Shown: piece by piece, positions 9,374 to 18,875 of the stretch | Layout of the letters: the number at the start of each line of letters is the position of its first letter | Numbering within the stretch: position 1 is the first letter of the stretch | Origin: Candidatus Poribacteria bacterium | GTDB taxonomy: Bacteria; Poribacteria; WGA-4E; WGA-3G | Length of the DNA: 64,000 nucleotides | NCBI GenBank assembly: GCA_022821065.1 | Contig: JAJEEK010000006.1 | Coordinates: 1 to 64,000, forward strand | Reading direction: 5' to 3' | Translations under genes and position numbers: made by a program | Notes under the pieces: generated by a model | Seen by the model: only the letters and a program-made list of their open reading frames with translations | What the model was told of the DNA's origin: nothing | Databases searched by the model: none

Positions 9374-10831
9374 TTAACGCCCGACAGAGGGCTGTGGGGG
9401 CCAGTGCAGTCCGCGTTGACCGGATAAGGCTCGGTTCGGAGATGGACGATACGCACGATCCGGTAAACCGACGAGTTCGCCATTCTCCACCCATTTCTCA
9501 TCGCTGCCGTAGAGTTCACTGATCAGAAGATCCGTTAATCGCTCAAGGATTTCGGCGTGCGCGGGTGAATCAGCGAGATCGTTGAGTTCCCTCGGATCCG
9601 CTTCCAGATCGAAAAGTTGTCGGTAGTTGCCAGTGGCGTAGTAAATCAACTTGAAACGTCCGTCGTGAATCATACGGGTTGCGCTGCCACCTTCACCGCA
9701 TTCGCCGTACAACCACTCCCGTTTTTCATCGCCGACCATCGGGATCCCGTCTACGGTGTCGGGAATATCAATTCCAGCGAGGTGGAGAAGCGTCGGCATA
9801 ACGTCCTGCCATCCGACGAGCCGGTCATCGACCCGATGATGTCCGACGCGTTCATCGCCTGCGGTGCCGACGAGGAGCATCGGGACATTCGCAGAATCTT
9901 CGTAATAGAGCCGTTTTGCCCACATCCCATGGTTACCGAGCATATCGCCGTGATCCGATGTGAACAGCAGAATCGTGTTGTTCAGCAGACCTTCTTCTCG
10001 CAAAGTGCCGATAACGACACGCAATTGATGGTCGATGTGCGTGCAAAGCGCGTAAAAGGCTTGGCGTGCCGAACGCACTAAATCTTCCGTAAAGTGTTCG
10101 TCCTTTTTCTGCCGGCCCTTTAGTGGCAAGGGTAGCTGCTCGTTCTGTTTTGCCCATTCGCCACAATATGGCATATCCACCTCGATATCGCGGTACATGT
10201 CCATATAACATTGAAGCGGTGCCAGCGGTGGATGCGGGTGGCAATAGGAGAGGTACCAGAATCCCGGACGGGTCGGGTCTCGTCGTTTAATCATCCGCAC
10301 CATCTGCTGGGTGCTCCAGTTTGTTACATGGCAGTCTTCCGGAAGGTGCCAAGGTCTGTTGACGTAATCGTTATTACACATGCCGTGTGCGAACTGCTGA
10401 CCGGCATAGCCTCTGTCGCCGAGGAAGAGTTCATAATCGTCAATGGCCCCGTATTGTAACCTGCCCTCCTCGCCTAAGAGTACATCGTCGAACCCGATGC
10501 GGTCGCGTTGCGGATAGACGTGCAGTTTACCGACAGCGTAAGCCTGATACCCGGCATTGCGAAACGTCTGTGCGATTGTCGGCAGTCCGTCTATGCCCTT
10601 CTTATCATTGAAAACCCTATCTTTGTGTGTCCGCGTTGTTGCACCCGTCATCAAAGTTTTCCGTGCAGGGACACAGACGGGGCATTCGCTGTATCCGCGT
10701 GTGAATCGGGTGCCAGCACGCGCAAGTGTATCAAGTGTCGGTGTTTGGATAGCCGGATGTCCGCTGACACCGAGCAGTGAGTTGGGCCAATGGTCAGTAG
10801 AGATAAGCAGAACGTGTGGTTGGTCAGCCAT
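9374..10831 (-). CDS. Sulfatase (formylglycine-dependent)
   Basis: A 485-residue arylsulfatase/choline-sulfatase-like hydrolase that removes sulfate esters from an unknown substrate. The signature C-x-P-x-R is present as CVPAR (C53-R57), where C53 would be converted to formylglycine by an FGE-type enzyme. Metal ligands are visible as STDHW (D13) and FTSDHGDMLGNHG further on. The ATG at 10831 follows AAAGGAATCGCT; the open frame extends 14 codons further upstream, but that stretch lacks a ribosome binding site. No signal peptide is seen, so a cytoplasmic location is likely. Sulfatases are abundant in marine bacteria that feed on sulfated polysaccharides. Confidence 0.93.
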   Translation of the reverse strand: MADQPHVLLISTDHWPNSLLGVSGHPAIQTPTLDTLARAGTRFTRGYSECPVCVPARKTLMTGATTRTHKDRVFNDKKGIDGLPTIAQTFRNAGYQAYAVGKLHVYPQRDRIGFDDVLLGEEGRLQYGAIDDYELFLGDRGYAGQQFAHGMCNNDYVNRPWHLPEDCHVTNWSTQQMVRMIKRRDPTRPGFWYLSYCHPHPPLAPLQCYMDMYRDIEVDMPYCGEWAKQNEQLPLPLKGRQKKDEHFTEDLVRSARQAFYALCTHIDHQLRVVIGTLREEGLLNNTILLFTSDHGDMLGNHGMWAKRLYYEDSANVPMLLVGTAGDERVGHHRVDDRLVGWQDVMPTLLHLAGIDIPDTVDGIPMVGDEKREWLYGECGEGGSATRMIHDGRFKLIYYATGNYRQLFDLEADPRELNDLADSPAHAEILERLTDLLISELYGSDEKWVENGELVGLPDRAYRPSPNRALSGQRGLHWPPQPSVGR

Positions 10832-10951
10832 AGCGATTCCTTTGTGTATTGATAATTGCACAATTTCCATCAAACTCCGTTCGCATCATCTTATCAAAAG
10901 TTGTGGCAATTGGCAAGGGAAAAATTTTGTCGTGATCGGCAGCCTCTTAGG

Positions 10952-10976
10952 GTAGGAGCGAGCTGTGCTCGCGACA
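10952..10976. repeat. Short palindromic repeat (GGAGC...GCTC type), copy 1
   Basis: GGTAGGAGC and GCTCGCGAC flank a short centre, forming a GAGC/GCTC hairpin. A related sequence in the opposite orientation is at 54534-54558. It sits between DUF711 and the sulfatase and probably belongs to a dispersed repeat family. Confidence 0.45.
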
Positions 10977-10990
10977 ATGTAGATTACCGA

Positions 10991-12121
10991 TTATATCTGC
11001 ATGACTGTCGTGTTTGTTAGGTAGGGGGAATCAAATTCTGTCAGGCAGTCTGCGTTGCACCCGGGGACCGGAAACAGACGCACCGACAACGGTTTGGTCA
11101 ACCGAATAGAGAGGCTGGCAACGTCCGTTAGAATGGCAGCGATTTGAGATATTGAAGCATTGCCAGGAATAGGGATTGTGTCCAATCCGGTTCCACAGAC
11201 AGTCGAATAGAGGAGCAGACTGTCGAGGTTAAAATAGCCCGCTTCACTACGCGCACCGAGTCCGACATCTTCGAGTACAGGGAGCATTAATCCTGAATAT
11301 CCACAGAGCGGTAGGTCGAGTGATTTGAGCGTTTCTGTCAATCCTGCAGCGACTGTTAGCGTGCCGCGTTCACCGAAGTAACCCGGTAGTTGTTGTTCCA
11401 TAGCATAAGCGATGCTCTCATCGCCCATCGGTGCGGGAGAAACATCTATACCGACGAACTTAATGCCCCACTCCTGCGCCAGTGTTTCTGCGAGTGCGAT
11501 AATCTTCTGTCCTTCCGCTTCCATGACGGTTTTTAGGTTTTGCAAAGCAGTTTCCAAATTCGGTGCATCTGTGAAAGCGTGTTGTACGAGGTCTGCTGCC
11601 TGCCAACCGATGCCGAAGTTTGTTCGTGTATCGTGCCAGAATGCTGCTGGAAAGAATGGCGTGTTCGGAGGGCAGTTCATCAGTACTGCGAATCGCAGGT
11701 TTCCGTAGCCAGCATCGGTTTGGTGTGCGATCTGTTGAATGATGTTCGCTGCGTTTTCGGCAATATCCGATGCCACGCCCCCAGATGCTGTTGTAAGGGT
11801 AACCGTAGCGAAAAGTGTTTCGCTCTGGACAATCACATCGGCGACACGGGCGAGATGCGTTTCTGTGTGTCGCTTCTCAGGTAGGATCGTCCCCAAACTA
11901 AGGAACTCGACACCTAAATCCCGCGCCTCGGACGCCAACGCAAGGATAGTTTCCACATCTCGTGCCTCATCCCAGATTTGGGAACTGATACGCGTCGTTT
12001 GTACATCATAACCGTTCGCTTCAAAGTAGGCTTGGCAAGCGGCATTAAACTTCGCTGCACGTTGAAGTTGGTATGGCGCGAACGGGAGCGGAATGCCTGT
12101 CGTGATTGTTCGGATTTTCAT
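10991..12121 (-). CDS. DUF711 (UPF0210) family protein
   Basis: A 376-residue protein matching the DUF711 family in its start (MKIRTITTGIPL), the alternating alpha/beta pattern and motifs such as FVGIDVSPAPM and CGYSGLMLPVLEDVGL. Family members are related in fold to glycyl-radical-type barrels but lack the radical loop, and their reaction is not established. The ATG at 12121 follows accA by only 18 bp, so the two may share a transcript. The ribosome binding site is weak. Confidence 0.82.
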   Translation of the reverse strand: MKIRTITTGIPLPFAPYQLQRAAKFNAACQAYFEANGYDVQTTRISSQIWDEARDVETILALASEARDLGVEFLSLGTILPEKRHTETHLARVADVIVQSETLFATVTLTTASGGVASDIAENAANIIQQIAHQTDAGYGNLRFAVLMNCPPNTPFFPAAFWHDTRTNFGIGWQAADLVQHAFTDAPNLETALQNLKTVMEAEGQKIIALAETLAQEWGIKFVGIDVSPAPMGDESIAYAMEQQLPGYFGERGTLTVAAGLTETLKSLDLPLCGYSGLMLPVLEDVGLGARSEAGYFNLDSLLLYSTVCGTGLDTIPIPGNASISQIAAILTDVASLSIRLTKPLSVRLFPVPGCNADCLTEFDSPYLTNTTVMQI

Positions 12122-12139
12122 GTGGCGTACACCCGTCCA

Positions 12140-13111
12140 TTAAGTCTCATCTTCGCCGTAAATTCCGATATGTCGATAACGCTCGAACCTTTGCTCGACG
12201 AGTTGTTCCGGTGACATCTCTAGTAACTCGGAAAGATGCTTACGTATTGCGCGTCTGATGCTACGCGCCGCGGCATCCGGGCTTCTATGCGCGCCACCGA
12301 GCGGTTCACGAACGACCTGATCGATGATCCCCAACTTGAGCAGATCCGGGGCGGTCGGTTTATAGCCTTCGGTCGCTTCCGGTGCGTGTTCGCCTTTGTC
12401 TTTCCATACGATCCCGCTACAGGCTTCCGGCGGAGCGACGCAATAGACGGCATATTCCATCATTACGACACGGTTTCCGAGTGCGATTGCCAGTGCGCCG
12501 CCGCTTCCACCTTCACCGATAATAACGACCAGAATCGGGACACGTAGCATCATCATCTCCGCCAGATTTTCGGCGATCGCCATCGCTTGCCCGTATTCTT
12601 CCGAACGGAGATCAAAGTGCGCGCCGGGTGTGTCAACAAAACAGATGACAGGGCGGTTAAACTTATTTGCTAACTGCATCAGCCGCCTCGCTTTGCGATA
12701 GCCTTCCGGGTGCGTGTAGCCGAAATTCATCTCCTGACGCTCTTCGAGGCTTGTGCCTTTCTGCTGTGCGAGATAGACGACGGGCTGTTCATCGAACCAC
12801 GCGAAACCGCCGATGAGTGCACGGTCGTCGCCGTACAACTTATCGCTGTGGAGTTCGGTCGGCTCCTCAAGGAGCGCGTTGATATAGAAAGGCGCTTGCG
12901 GACGTTGGGCATGGCGCGCCAACCTCACTTTATCCCAACGACTTATTTTTTGGAACGTCTGTTTTGTAAGCGTTCCCATGTTCTGTTTGAGCGCATCCAT
13001 CCCTTCTGTGAGGTCTAACTCTGGGTGTGCTTCCGCAAACGCTTCTAACTGTGTAAGATGGCGTTCCAATTCAATGAGTGGTTTTTCAAATTCAAGTTCT
13101 GTTGCGTTCAT
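12140..13111 (-). CDS. accA: Acetyl-CoA carboxylase carboxyltransferase subunit alpha
   Basis: A 323-residue alpha subunit of the carboxyltransferase that makes malonyl-CoA for fatty acid synthesis. The typical start MNATELEFEKPLIELERHL is followed by the crotonase-fold domain with FVDTPGAHFDLRSEE, then GEGGSGGALAIALGNRV and the C-terminal HRSPDAAARSIR region. The ATG at 13111 matches family starts; the 15 extra upstream codons run into dispersed intergenic repeats and are unlikely to be translated. The beta subunit and biotin genes are not in the window. Confidence 0.95.
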   Translation of the reverse strand: MNATELEFEKPLIELERHLTQLEAFAEAHPELDLTEGMDALKQNMGTLTKQTFQKISRWDKVRLARHAQRPQAPFYINALLEEPTELHSDKLYGDDRALIGGFAWFDEQPVVYLAQQKGTSLEERQEMNFGYTHPEGYRKARRLMQLANKFNRPVICFVDTPGAHFDLRSEEYGQAMAIAENLAEMMMLRVPILVVIIGEGGSGGALAIALGNRVVMMEYAVYCVAPPEACSGIVWKDKGEHAPEATEGYKPTAPDLLKLGIIDQVVREPLGGAHRSPDAAARSIRRAIRKHLSELLEMSPEQLVEQRFERYRHIGIYGEDET

Positions 13112-13129
13112 ATTTTTTTCCATTACATT

Positions 13130-13230
13130 GGCTATCAGCAGGTCAGCCGTCAGCAATCAGCAAAAAGGACTTCTGTTAATCAAAATCCTCTTATTGCTGA
13201 CAGCCGAAAGCCGATTGCTGATAGCCGATT
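13130..13230. repeat. Cluster of degenerate GCTGACGGCTGA/GCTATCAGC repeats
   Basis: The gap between the BCCT transporter gene and accA is built from overlapping words such as GTCAGCAATCAGCA, GCTGACAGCCGA and GATTGCTGATAGCCGA in both orientations. Related clusters occur at 14876-14910, 59877-59914, 61005-61096 and 61243-61285. The cluster overlaps a spurious upstream extension of accA. Confidence 0.6.
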
Positions 13231-13231
13231 T

Positions 13232-14854
13232 CTATTGAGATTCACGGGCTTCACGACTCAGACCAACCCAGACACAAGCCCCCATACCTAATATCACAAT
13301 TGCGAAAGGGAAGCCTGTTGTGAGGGAAGCAGCTTGTAAAGATTTCAGACCTCCACCAAGTAAGAGCGCGATAGCGACTAAGCCTTCAGCAGTGCACCAA
13401 AACACACGCTGCGGAATCGGCGCGTCAACTTTACCGCCAGCTGCAATGATGTCAATAATTAAAGAGCCGGAGTCCGACGAAGTGACGAAAAAGATAATCG
13501 TCAGCGTCATACCGATACAAGAAAGCAGCGTTGCCCACGGTAGACCTTCAAACATTTTGAATAGTGCAAGTTCATACTTATATATTTCAACTTCCTCGGT
13601 TACGCCGGTGTAGCCCTCAGTGAGGAACTGGTGGATAGCAGTGCCACCAAAGGCGCTGAACCAGATCAAACATAGCAACGTCGGTAGAAGCAGGACGAAG
13701 ATGACAAACTCGCGAACTGTCCGCCCTTTTGAAATACGAGCGATGAAAGTACCGATGAAGGGTGCCCAAGCGATCCACCATGCCCAGTAGAACGTTGTCC
13801 AATCGTGGAAGAAGCCGGTATCTTCGCGCCCGATCCAGTTGCTGAGCGGCACAATCTTCATAACATAAGCACCAAGCCCAGTGAACAGACTTTTGAAAAT
13901 ATAGTTCGTTGGACCGAGAAAAATAAGAGCCGCCAATAATAAAAAGGCGAGAATTATGTTGAACTGACTCAGACGTTTGATACCGACGTTAATACCTGTC
14001 ATCACTGAGATCAGCGCAATTGCTGTAATCCCGACAATCAAAAGGACCATCGTGAGACTGTTCGCTGGTACCCCAAACAGATAGTCAAGTCCGGAGGTTA
14101 CCTGTTGTACCCCCAAACCGAGCGAGGTTGCCAGCCCAAAAATACCTGCGAATATGGCGAATGTATCAATGATATGTCCGGGCCAGCCCCAGATCCGGTC
14201 ACCGAATATGGGATAGAAGGCGGATCGGATGAGGAGTGGCAAACCTCGGTTGTAGGCGAAAAAGGCGAGGGCGAGACCAACAACACCGTAGATCGCCCAC
14301 CCTTGTAAACCCCAGTGGAAAACCGTTGTCGCTATACCCACGGAAGCCGCCGTTTGAACCTTCGGATCCCCAGCATCAGGGACATTTTCAGCGGTGTAGG
14401 CAGCCTCTGGATCGTAAATCGTTTCTATTCCCAGCGGTGAATAGCTTCCCCCTTGAAAATAGGTAATCGGCTCCGACACGCCGAAGAAGAGAAGCCCAAT
14501 ACCGACACCTGCAGCAAAAAGCATGGCGAGCCAAGTTAAATAGGAATATTCAGGCTTCGCATCCGCACCACCGAGACGGATCTTACCGAGTGGGGAAAAT
14601 GCGACGACCAGACAAAAAAGAAAAACGAGGTTAGCCGTAATCATGAACAGCCAATCAAGATTCGTGGTGAGCCAGACTCGGAGACCTCCAAAGAGTTTTG
14701 TTGCCCCTTCTTGGAAAATGAGAGAACCAATGATAAAAACGACAATTGCGATACTGGAAATAACGAATACAGGTGTGAGGTAAATATCTAAACCGAATAA
14801 TTTCTTATATTCCCTTTCGTGCATGTATTGGGGTTGTTTTCCTTCTTCGTGCAT
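13232..14854 (-). CDS. BCCT family osmolyte (betaine/carnitine/choline) transporter
   Basis: A membrane transporter of about 540 residues with roughly 12 hydrophobic segments. The family signature AAGVGIGLLFFGVSEP lies near residue 115-130, GLQGWAIYGVVGLALAFFAY follows, and the tryptophan-rich box YWAWWIAWAPFIGTF lies in the middle. BCCT proteins import betaine-type compatible solutes with sodium or protons, or exchange carnitine. AGGAG lies 10 bases before the ATG at 14854; a TTG at 14860 is an alternative start. The protein has no long C-terminal osmosensory tail. Confidence 0.93.
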   Translation of the reverse strand: MHEEGKQPQYMHEREYKKLFGLDIYLTPVFVISSIAIVVFIIGSLIFQEGATKLFGGLRVWLTTNLDWLFMITANLVFLFCLVVAFSPLGKIRLGGADAKPEYSYLTWLAMLFAAGVGIGLLFFGVSEPITYFQGGSYSPLGIETIYDPEAAYTAENVPDAGDPKVQTAASVGIATTVFHWGLQGWAIYGVVGLALAFFAYNRGLPLLIRSAFYPIFGDRIWGWPGHIIDTFAIFAGIFGLATSLGLGVQQVTSGLDYLFGVPANSLTMVLLIVGITAIALISVMTGINVGIKRLSQFNIILAFLLLAALIFLGPTNYIFKSLFTGLGAYVMKIVPLSNWIGREDTGFFHDWTTFYWAWWIAWAPFIGTFIARISKGRTVREFVIFVLLLPTLLCLIWFSAFGGTAIHQFLTEGYTGVTEEVEIYKYELALFKMFEGLPWATLLSCIGMTLTIIFFVTSSDSGSLIIDIIAAGGKVDAPIPQRVFWCTAEGLVAIALLLGGGLKSLQAASLTTGFPFAIVILGMGACVWVGLSREARESQ

Positions 14855-14875
14855 TTTCAAAATTCTCCTTTTTTA

Positions 14876-14910
14876 GTAGCTGTCAGCAATCAGCAGTTGG
14901 CTTTCAGCAA
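14876..14910. repeat. Short dispersed repeat (TCAGCAATCAGCAG type)
   Basis: GTCAGCAATCAGCAGTTGGC and the following CTTTCAGC belong to the same word family as the 13130-13230 cluster. It lies just upstream of the BCCT gene. Confidence 0.45.
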
Positions 14911-14961
14911 AGAGACCTTCTCATTTCCAACGGTTTTTGAAAACCCATAGTCGGGAACCGA

Positions 14962-16224
14962 TTAAAAATAATAACCGAAATTAAAATTAAGTCGCCAATG
15001 CCATTGGTTATTTCCGTTGGCACCAACGTGATTTACACCTGTCAGGATATTCCCATAGTCATCTTCGGTGTTACCAACAAAAAAGTTGCCATCAGAGAGT
15101 GCAAGATCACTATAGACATATAATGCGCCCAGAAGGGTCCAACTCGCGCCGACCGTCACAAGCGTACTGGCATTGTAGTCATCTACGGTTTTGAGGATGG
15201 TGCTCCACTCAGCGTAAGGGGTGACGCTATCAATCCATGAGATGCCTGAAGTATCTATCCCACCATATCGGAGCGATAGTGCCGGTATTAATCCCGTAGA
15301 TGCGACGGGCCACGCGAAGTCGTAAGCACCCATTGGAATCAAATTCCCGGTGCCCCAGGGGGTGTCGTCCGTAATGTTATGCGCGTAATAGGAAAATTGC
15401 GAATAGAGTGTAAAGTCAGCGAAGGTATTCTTCGCATGTGCGGAAAACGCGTAGTGGGTACCCCCATCATCGTCACCGACATCCGTCCCTTTTAGCAATC
15501 CGTATTGGGCGGAGACACCGAAATCTCCGATGTTCTCAAGGGCGTAGATGGCACGGATGTTAAACTGATGTTGCTCATCAAACCCGTTTTCACCGGCGCC
15601 CCATTCGACGTTTCCGTTGGCATCGGCTTTCTCTTCCCATTTGACGACATCATAACTGTAGCGAGAACTCGCCAGGCTGCCATACTTTATCAATTGCGGA
15701 TCACTCATCAGGTAGTAGCCTATATCCAGTGTCAACTTATCAAAGGTATCATTCCATGTGACCCCTAAGTCCATATCGTCAGCGAGCCCAACGTAGAAAT
15801 GCTGGTCGAAGAACCAGCTCGTCGAAACACCGTAGGCGGTTGGACCGAAGGGGGCCCGCACAATCCCTGCCTTAACTGTACCGAAATCACCGAAATTATA
15901 CCCTAACCATGCCGTATGTATCATACTGTAGTTATCATACCATCGGTATTCAAGCCGACTGATGATGTTATTATAGTCGAGGTCAGCGTTGATGCGGAAA
16001 ATCTCAAGGTCAACATCCCCGATTTTTTCGCCCCGGGGATGTGGGTTATCCGCATCCCCGTAAGCCCCATAAGCGTAGTTTACACGCATTGCCCCACCGA
16101 TCTTAATAGGGCTTTTCTTCGGTTCTGCTGCCTCTTCGGTTGTATCTGTAGCCATCGCGAACGGAGTAACGGTCAGCAAAAATGCGATGCCGAAACTGAA
16201 TATGGAACTCATTGTTTTATTCAC
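14962..16224 (-). CDS. Outer-membrane porin-like beta-barrel protein
   Basis: About 420 residues with a signal peptide ending near FAMA, then a long run of alternating amphipathic strands and a C-terminal aromatic end (FNFGYYF), the sorting signal of outer-membrane barrels. Phrases such as IISRLEYRWYD and GYNFGDFGTVKAGIVRAPFG resemble phosphate-selective porin O/P or alginate-export-like barrels, but the substrate cannot be told. GGAGG is seven bases before a GTG at 16224, which fits better than the further-upstream ATG at 16263. A strong promoter lies upstream at 16378-16406. Confidence 0.8.
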   Translation of the reverse strand: MNKTMSSIFSFGIAFLLTVTPFAMATDTTEEAAEPKKSPIKIGGAMRVNYAYGAYGDADNPHPRGEKIGDVDLEIFRINADLDYNNIISRLEYRWYDNYSMIHTAWLGYNFGDFGTVKAGIVRAPFGPTAYGVSTSWFFDQHFYVGLADDMDLGVTWNDTFDKLTLDIGYYLMSDPQLIKYGSLASSRYSYDVVKWEEKADANGNVEWGAGENGFDEQHQFNIRAIYALENIGDFGVSAQYGLLKGTDVGDDDGGTHYAFSAHAKNTFADFTLYSQFSYYAHNITDDTPWGTGNLIPMGAYDFAWPVASTGLIPALSLRYGGIDTSGISWIDSVTPYAEWSTILKTVDDYNASTLVTVGASWTLLGALYVYSDLALSDGNFFVGNTEDDYGNILTGVNHVGANGNNQWHWRLNFNFGYYF

Positions 16225-16377
16225 CAGTTTTCCTCCGTAGGTCCGTAATAATGTGAATTTCAATATAAGGTGTCAGATGCGGATAGGTTCCAAAAAATTC
16301 TGTGGCGAACTCACGCTGGGAAAATACCCGTTATGAGGCGTTCACAAACTTCATTTTTTTATCGAAGTTAGGAATGT

Positions 16378-16406
16378 ATATTATCAAAAATTTCATTTTG
16401 AGTCAA
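16378..16406 (-). promoter_or_regulatory. sigma70-type promoter of the porin gene
   Basis: On the minus strand TTGACT (16406-16401) and TAATAT (16383-16378) are separated by 17 bp in AT-rich DNA. The predicted leader to the GTG start is about 145 nt, long enough for post-transcriptional control. Confidence 0.65.
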
Positions 16407-16559
16407 ATTTTAAATTGATATAAAGTCAATAATCATCAGGGTTTAAGCGTCAGTTATGTTAGGGTGTTTTTTGGGAATTGAAACACAAGATATAAATGTC
16501 CTGGTAAAACTTTTTGTGATTCGCCGCTGTTTTCGGTCTCTCTGCTAATTCTCATAAGA

Positions 16560-16590
16560 AACTCGCCCACAAACCGGTTGTGGGCGAGTT
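16560..16590 (-). terminator. Rho-independent-type terminator after the repeat lipoprotein gene
   Basis: A 13-bp perfect stem (AACTCGCCCACAA paired with TTGTGGGCGAGTT) with a 5-nt loop is followed on the minus strand by TTTCTTAT. It lies about 60 bp past the stop of the 16651-18837 gene. Confidence 0.75.
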
Positions 16591-16650
16591 AGGAGTTGGT
16601 TTATCACACTTCTCGCGAAGACTCCATACTTTAGCGTATGGGTACTATGA

Positions 16651-18837
16651 CTACATTTGTCCCATACCCTGCATCATCATTATCATTTGGATGACCTGCT
16701 TGAAGTCGCCGAGCGTGAGGAGCAGATTTACGCCGACACGACTCTCTTCTACTTTCGCGGAAAAACCGATGCTGTAGTTTTCTGGCATGTTCATAAACAT
16801 CCCAGCGAACATTTGCATCGCTGCAGCAGCGTTTGGATCCGCCTTTGACACAATAGGTATCAGGCTTTTCACCATAGTTATCGGTGAAAGCGCGAGAAAT
16901 ACGTTATTGTCGGTTCCGAGGGTCCTGATAATTTTCTGATAACTCGGATTTTCAGCGAGGCCGCCTTCCATTCCAGATTTTCTGTCCAACGCTGCTTTAA
17001 TCATTTCGGCACTTCCCATAGAGAAAAAGAGTTGGCCTTCGTGAAAAGTGTAGTACCAGTGCCACTCTTGCGGGAACATGCCAGCAGCTTCAGGCGGTAC
17101 CTGTTCAAAAGCCGAACCGAAATTCGGGAAGACGTAACTTTTAATCTCGACTTCATTGTGCATCAAGGAATCGCCAGCCTGCGCTCCATCGTACGCACTT
17201 AATCCAGGTGAATCCCCAATTGCTTGGCGCATGACCCGCATCGTGGTGGTAATTTGCTCAAGGAACATGTTTTCCATATATCCTTGTGCCTGTTGTTTAT
17301 CGTTCACCATATAAATGACCATATAATCGGGGATAATGCTATCGCCAAAGTTGAGTGTGAAACCGGTCACATCGCCGAGAGACTCATAAAATGCAGTTAC
17401 TTGATGCGTGAGTGCTTCAAGTTCCACGCCCTGTTCCGACACCCCTACTGTTGAAAACATTTTTAGCCCCATCAGAGTCATATCAACCGCGAACTGTGGG
17501 CTCGCCTGATAAGCACCATTCACAACAGCGAGATTTGGAAGATCCCGGAGAATTTCTAAATCTTCAGGGATCATCTTTTTCAAGGACTGCTGAATTTCAC
17601 TACCGTTCTTGAATTTTAAGGACGGGGTGAGCTGAACATCGGTTCCTTTCACCTCAAGCGTGGCACTTAGCGATTCTGATTGCTCCAGAAAGTCTATAGT
17701 TTTGCTGAATATACTTTCAACAAACGGAGCCACTGCCATAGAGGCTGGATCGCTTTCTATGCTATCTCGCATTGATTCCGATTCTCTCTCCAGCGAAGTC
17801 TTCATGAGGGGGGCGACTGATTCGAGATTAAAGTGGAGTGCAACTTGTGCATCCCCCTCCACAATATCGGTGAGAAATGCGTTATAATCGGGATTGGACA
17901 CGATGGACTGCTTCGTCCGTTTATAGGCATCAATAGCACTTTCGCACACCTTCGCAGATTGTGAGAAAACGAGCATATTCTCTAAAATGGCGAAATGACC
18001 GCCGCCGCCAGTCGCACTCCAATAGGTTACGCCATTGTATTCAGTCGGCGCACTGCCTTCGCTTTCAGCATCAATCACCTGTTTCATCGCTTCAGGGTCT
18101 GTTAGGTGGACGGTTGCGGAGAGGTCAGGTGGCTCTAAAGTTGTCATGAAGATTGCGAAATCTTGGTCCAAATCGAGTCCGATTTCTTCTAATTCGGCGA
18201 GACTTTCAAACCCAGCACCGAAGGTATTTGCTAAGATTCTGGCGAGCACCTCTGGGTCTGTGTCCATCGGTATCAAATCTGTCACCAACGTATTAATGCG
18301 ATAATCCAATTCGAGCAGACTCGGACAATAGACGAGTCCGATCGTCTGTTCTGGAATCAGATGTAGCACACTACCTTCGGGGATCTCAGGAGTTGCAACT
18401 GTCTCTTCAGGTTTAGTTTCGCGGTGTGTTTCTTCTTCAGGCGAGTGCGATTTCTCTTTGAGTTCCGCTTCGGGTGAGTGCGGTTTCTCTCTAACTTCGG
18501 CTTCGGGTGAATGTGGTTTCTCTTTGAGTTCCGCTTCAGGGGTATCTGGTTTATCACCCAATTCCGCTTCGGGTGAGTGTGGTTTCTCTTTCAGTTCTGA
18601 TTCTGTGGATTGATCTCTATTCGCCAATTCTTCGGCTTCAGGCGAATGTGGTTTCTCTTTGAGTTCCGCTTCAGGGGTGTCTGAGCCATCTGCCTTTTCT
18701 GCCTTTTCTTCGTCTGGTGGGGAAGATGTTTCTACTATTGCTGGCGTTGATGTTTGCTCCTTGGCACTACAACTGATAAACAAGGGGGTTGTCAGTAGTA
18801 GGAGGGCGATAAGTGGCAAAGCCAAATATTTTTTCAT
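16651..18837 (-). CDS. DUF3352-like lipoprotein with repetitive charged linker
   Basis: A 728-residue exported protein. The signal peptide ends in a lipobox (LFISC, acylated Cys 23). Residues about 50-140 consist of repeats of the type EAELKEKPHSP, highly charged and probably extended, forming a spacer from the membrane. The remaining part (about 150-728) resembles DUF3352-type proteins: SVLHLIPEQTIGLVYCP near the start, FAILENMLVFSQS and EGQLFFSMGS, a duplicated alpha/beta layout with an unknown role. A strong terminator follows. The repeats show DNA-level near-identity, so copy number is likely variable. Confidence 0.75.
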   Translation of the reverse strand: MKKYLALPLIALLLLTTPLFISCSAKEQTSTPAIVETSSPPDEEKAEKADGSDTPEAELKEKPHSPEAEELANRDQSTESELKEKPHSPEAELGDKPDTPEAELKEKPHSPEAEVREKPHSPEAELKEKSHSPEEETHRETKPEETVATPEIPEGSVLHLIPEQTIGLVYCPSLLELDYRINTLVTDLIPMDTDPEVLARILANTFGAGFESLAELEEIGLDLDQDFAIFMTTLEPPDLSATVHLTDPEAMKQVIDAESEGSAPTEYNGVTYWSATGGGGHFAILENMLVFSQSAKVCESAIDAYKRTKQSIVSNPDYNAFLTDIVEGDAQVALHFNLESVAPLMKTSLERESESMRDSIESDPASMAVAPFVESIFSKTIDFLEQSESLSATLEVKGTDVQLTPSLKFKNGSEIQQSLKKMIPEDLEILRDLPNLAVVNGAYQASPQFAVDMTLMGLKMFSTVGVSEQGVELEALTHQVTAFYESLGDVTGFTLNFGDSIIPDYMVIYMVNDKQQAQGYMENMFLEQITTTMRVMRQAIGDSPGLSAYDGAQAGDSLMHNEVEIKSYVFPNFGSAFEQVPPEAAGMFPQEWHWYYTFHEGQLFFSMGSAEMIKAALDRKSGMEGGLAENPSYQKIIRTLGTDNNVFLALSPITMVKSLIPIVSKADPNAAAAMQMFAGMFMNMPENYSIGFSAKVEESRVGVNLLLTLGDFKQVIQMIMMMQGMGQM

Positions 18838-18875
18838 TTCTTTCTCCTTAACCGTTTTTATTCAAATTAACAGCG

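Larger units (their letters stand above)
16225..16650. other. Intergenic region with porin promoter and terminator hairpin
   Basis: This 426-bp gap contains no credible gene. It holds the porin promoter (16378-16406), a long AT-rich leader and the hairpin closing the upstream lipoprotein gene (16560-16590). Confidence 0.7.

Noticed and set aside
9268..9522. 84-codon plus-strand frame
   Set aside because: It begins next to a palindromic repeat and then runs antisense through the 3' end of the sulfatase gene; no ribosome binding site or family match is seen.
13112..13156. 15-residue N-terminal extension of accA
   Set aside because: The extension is translated repeat DNA and the family start fits the ATG at 13111.
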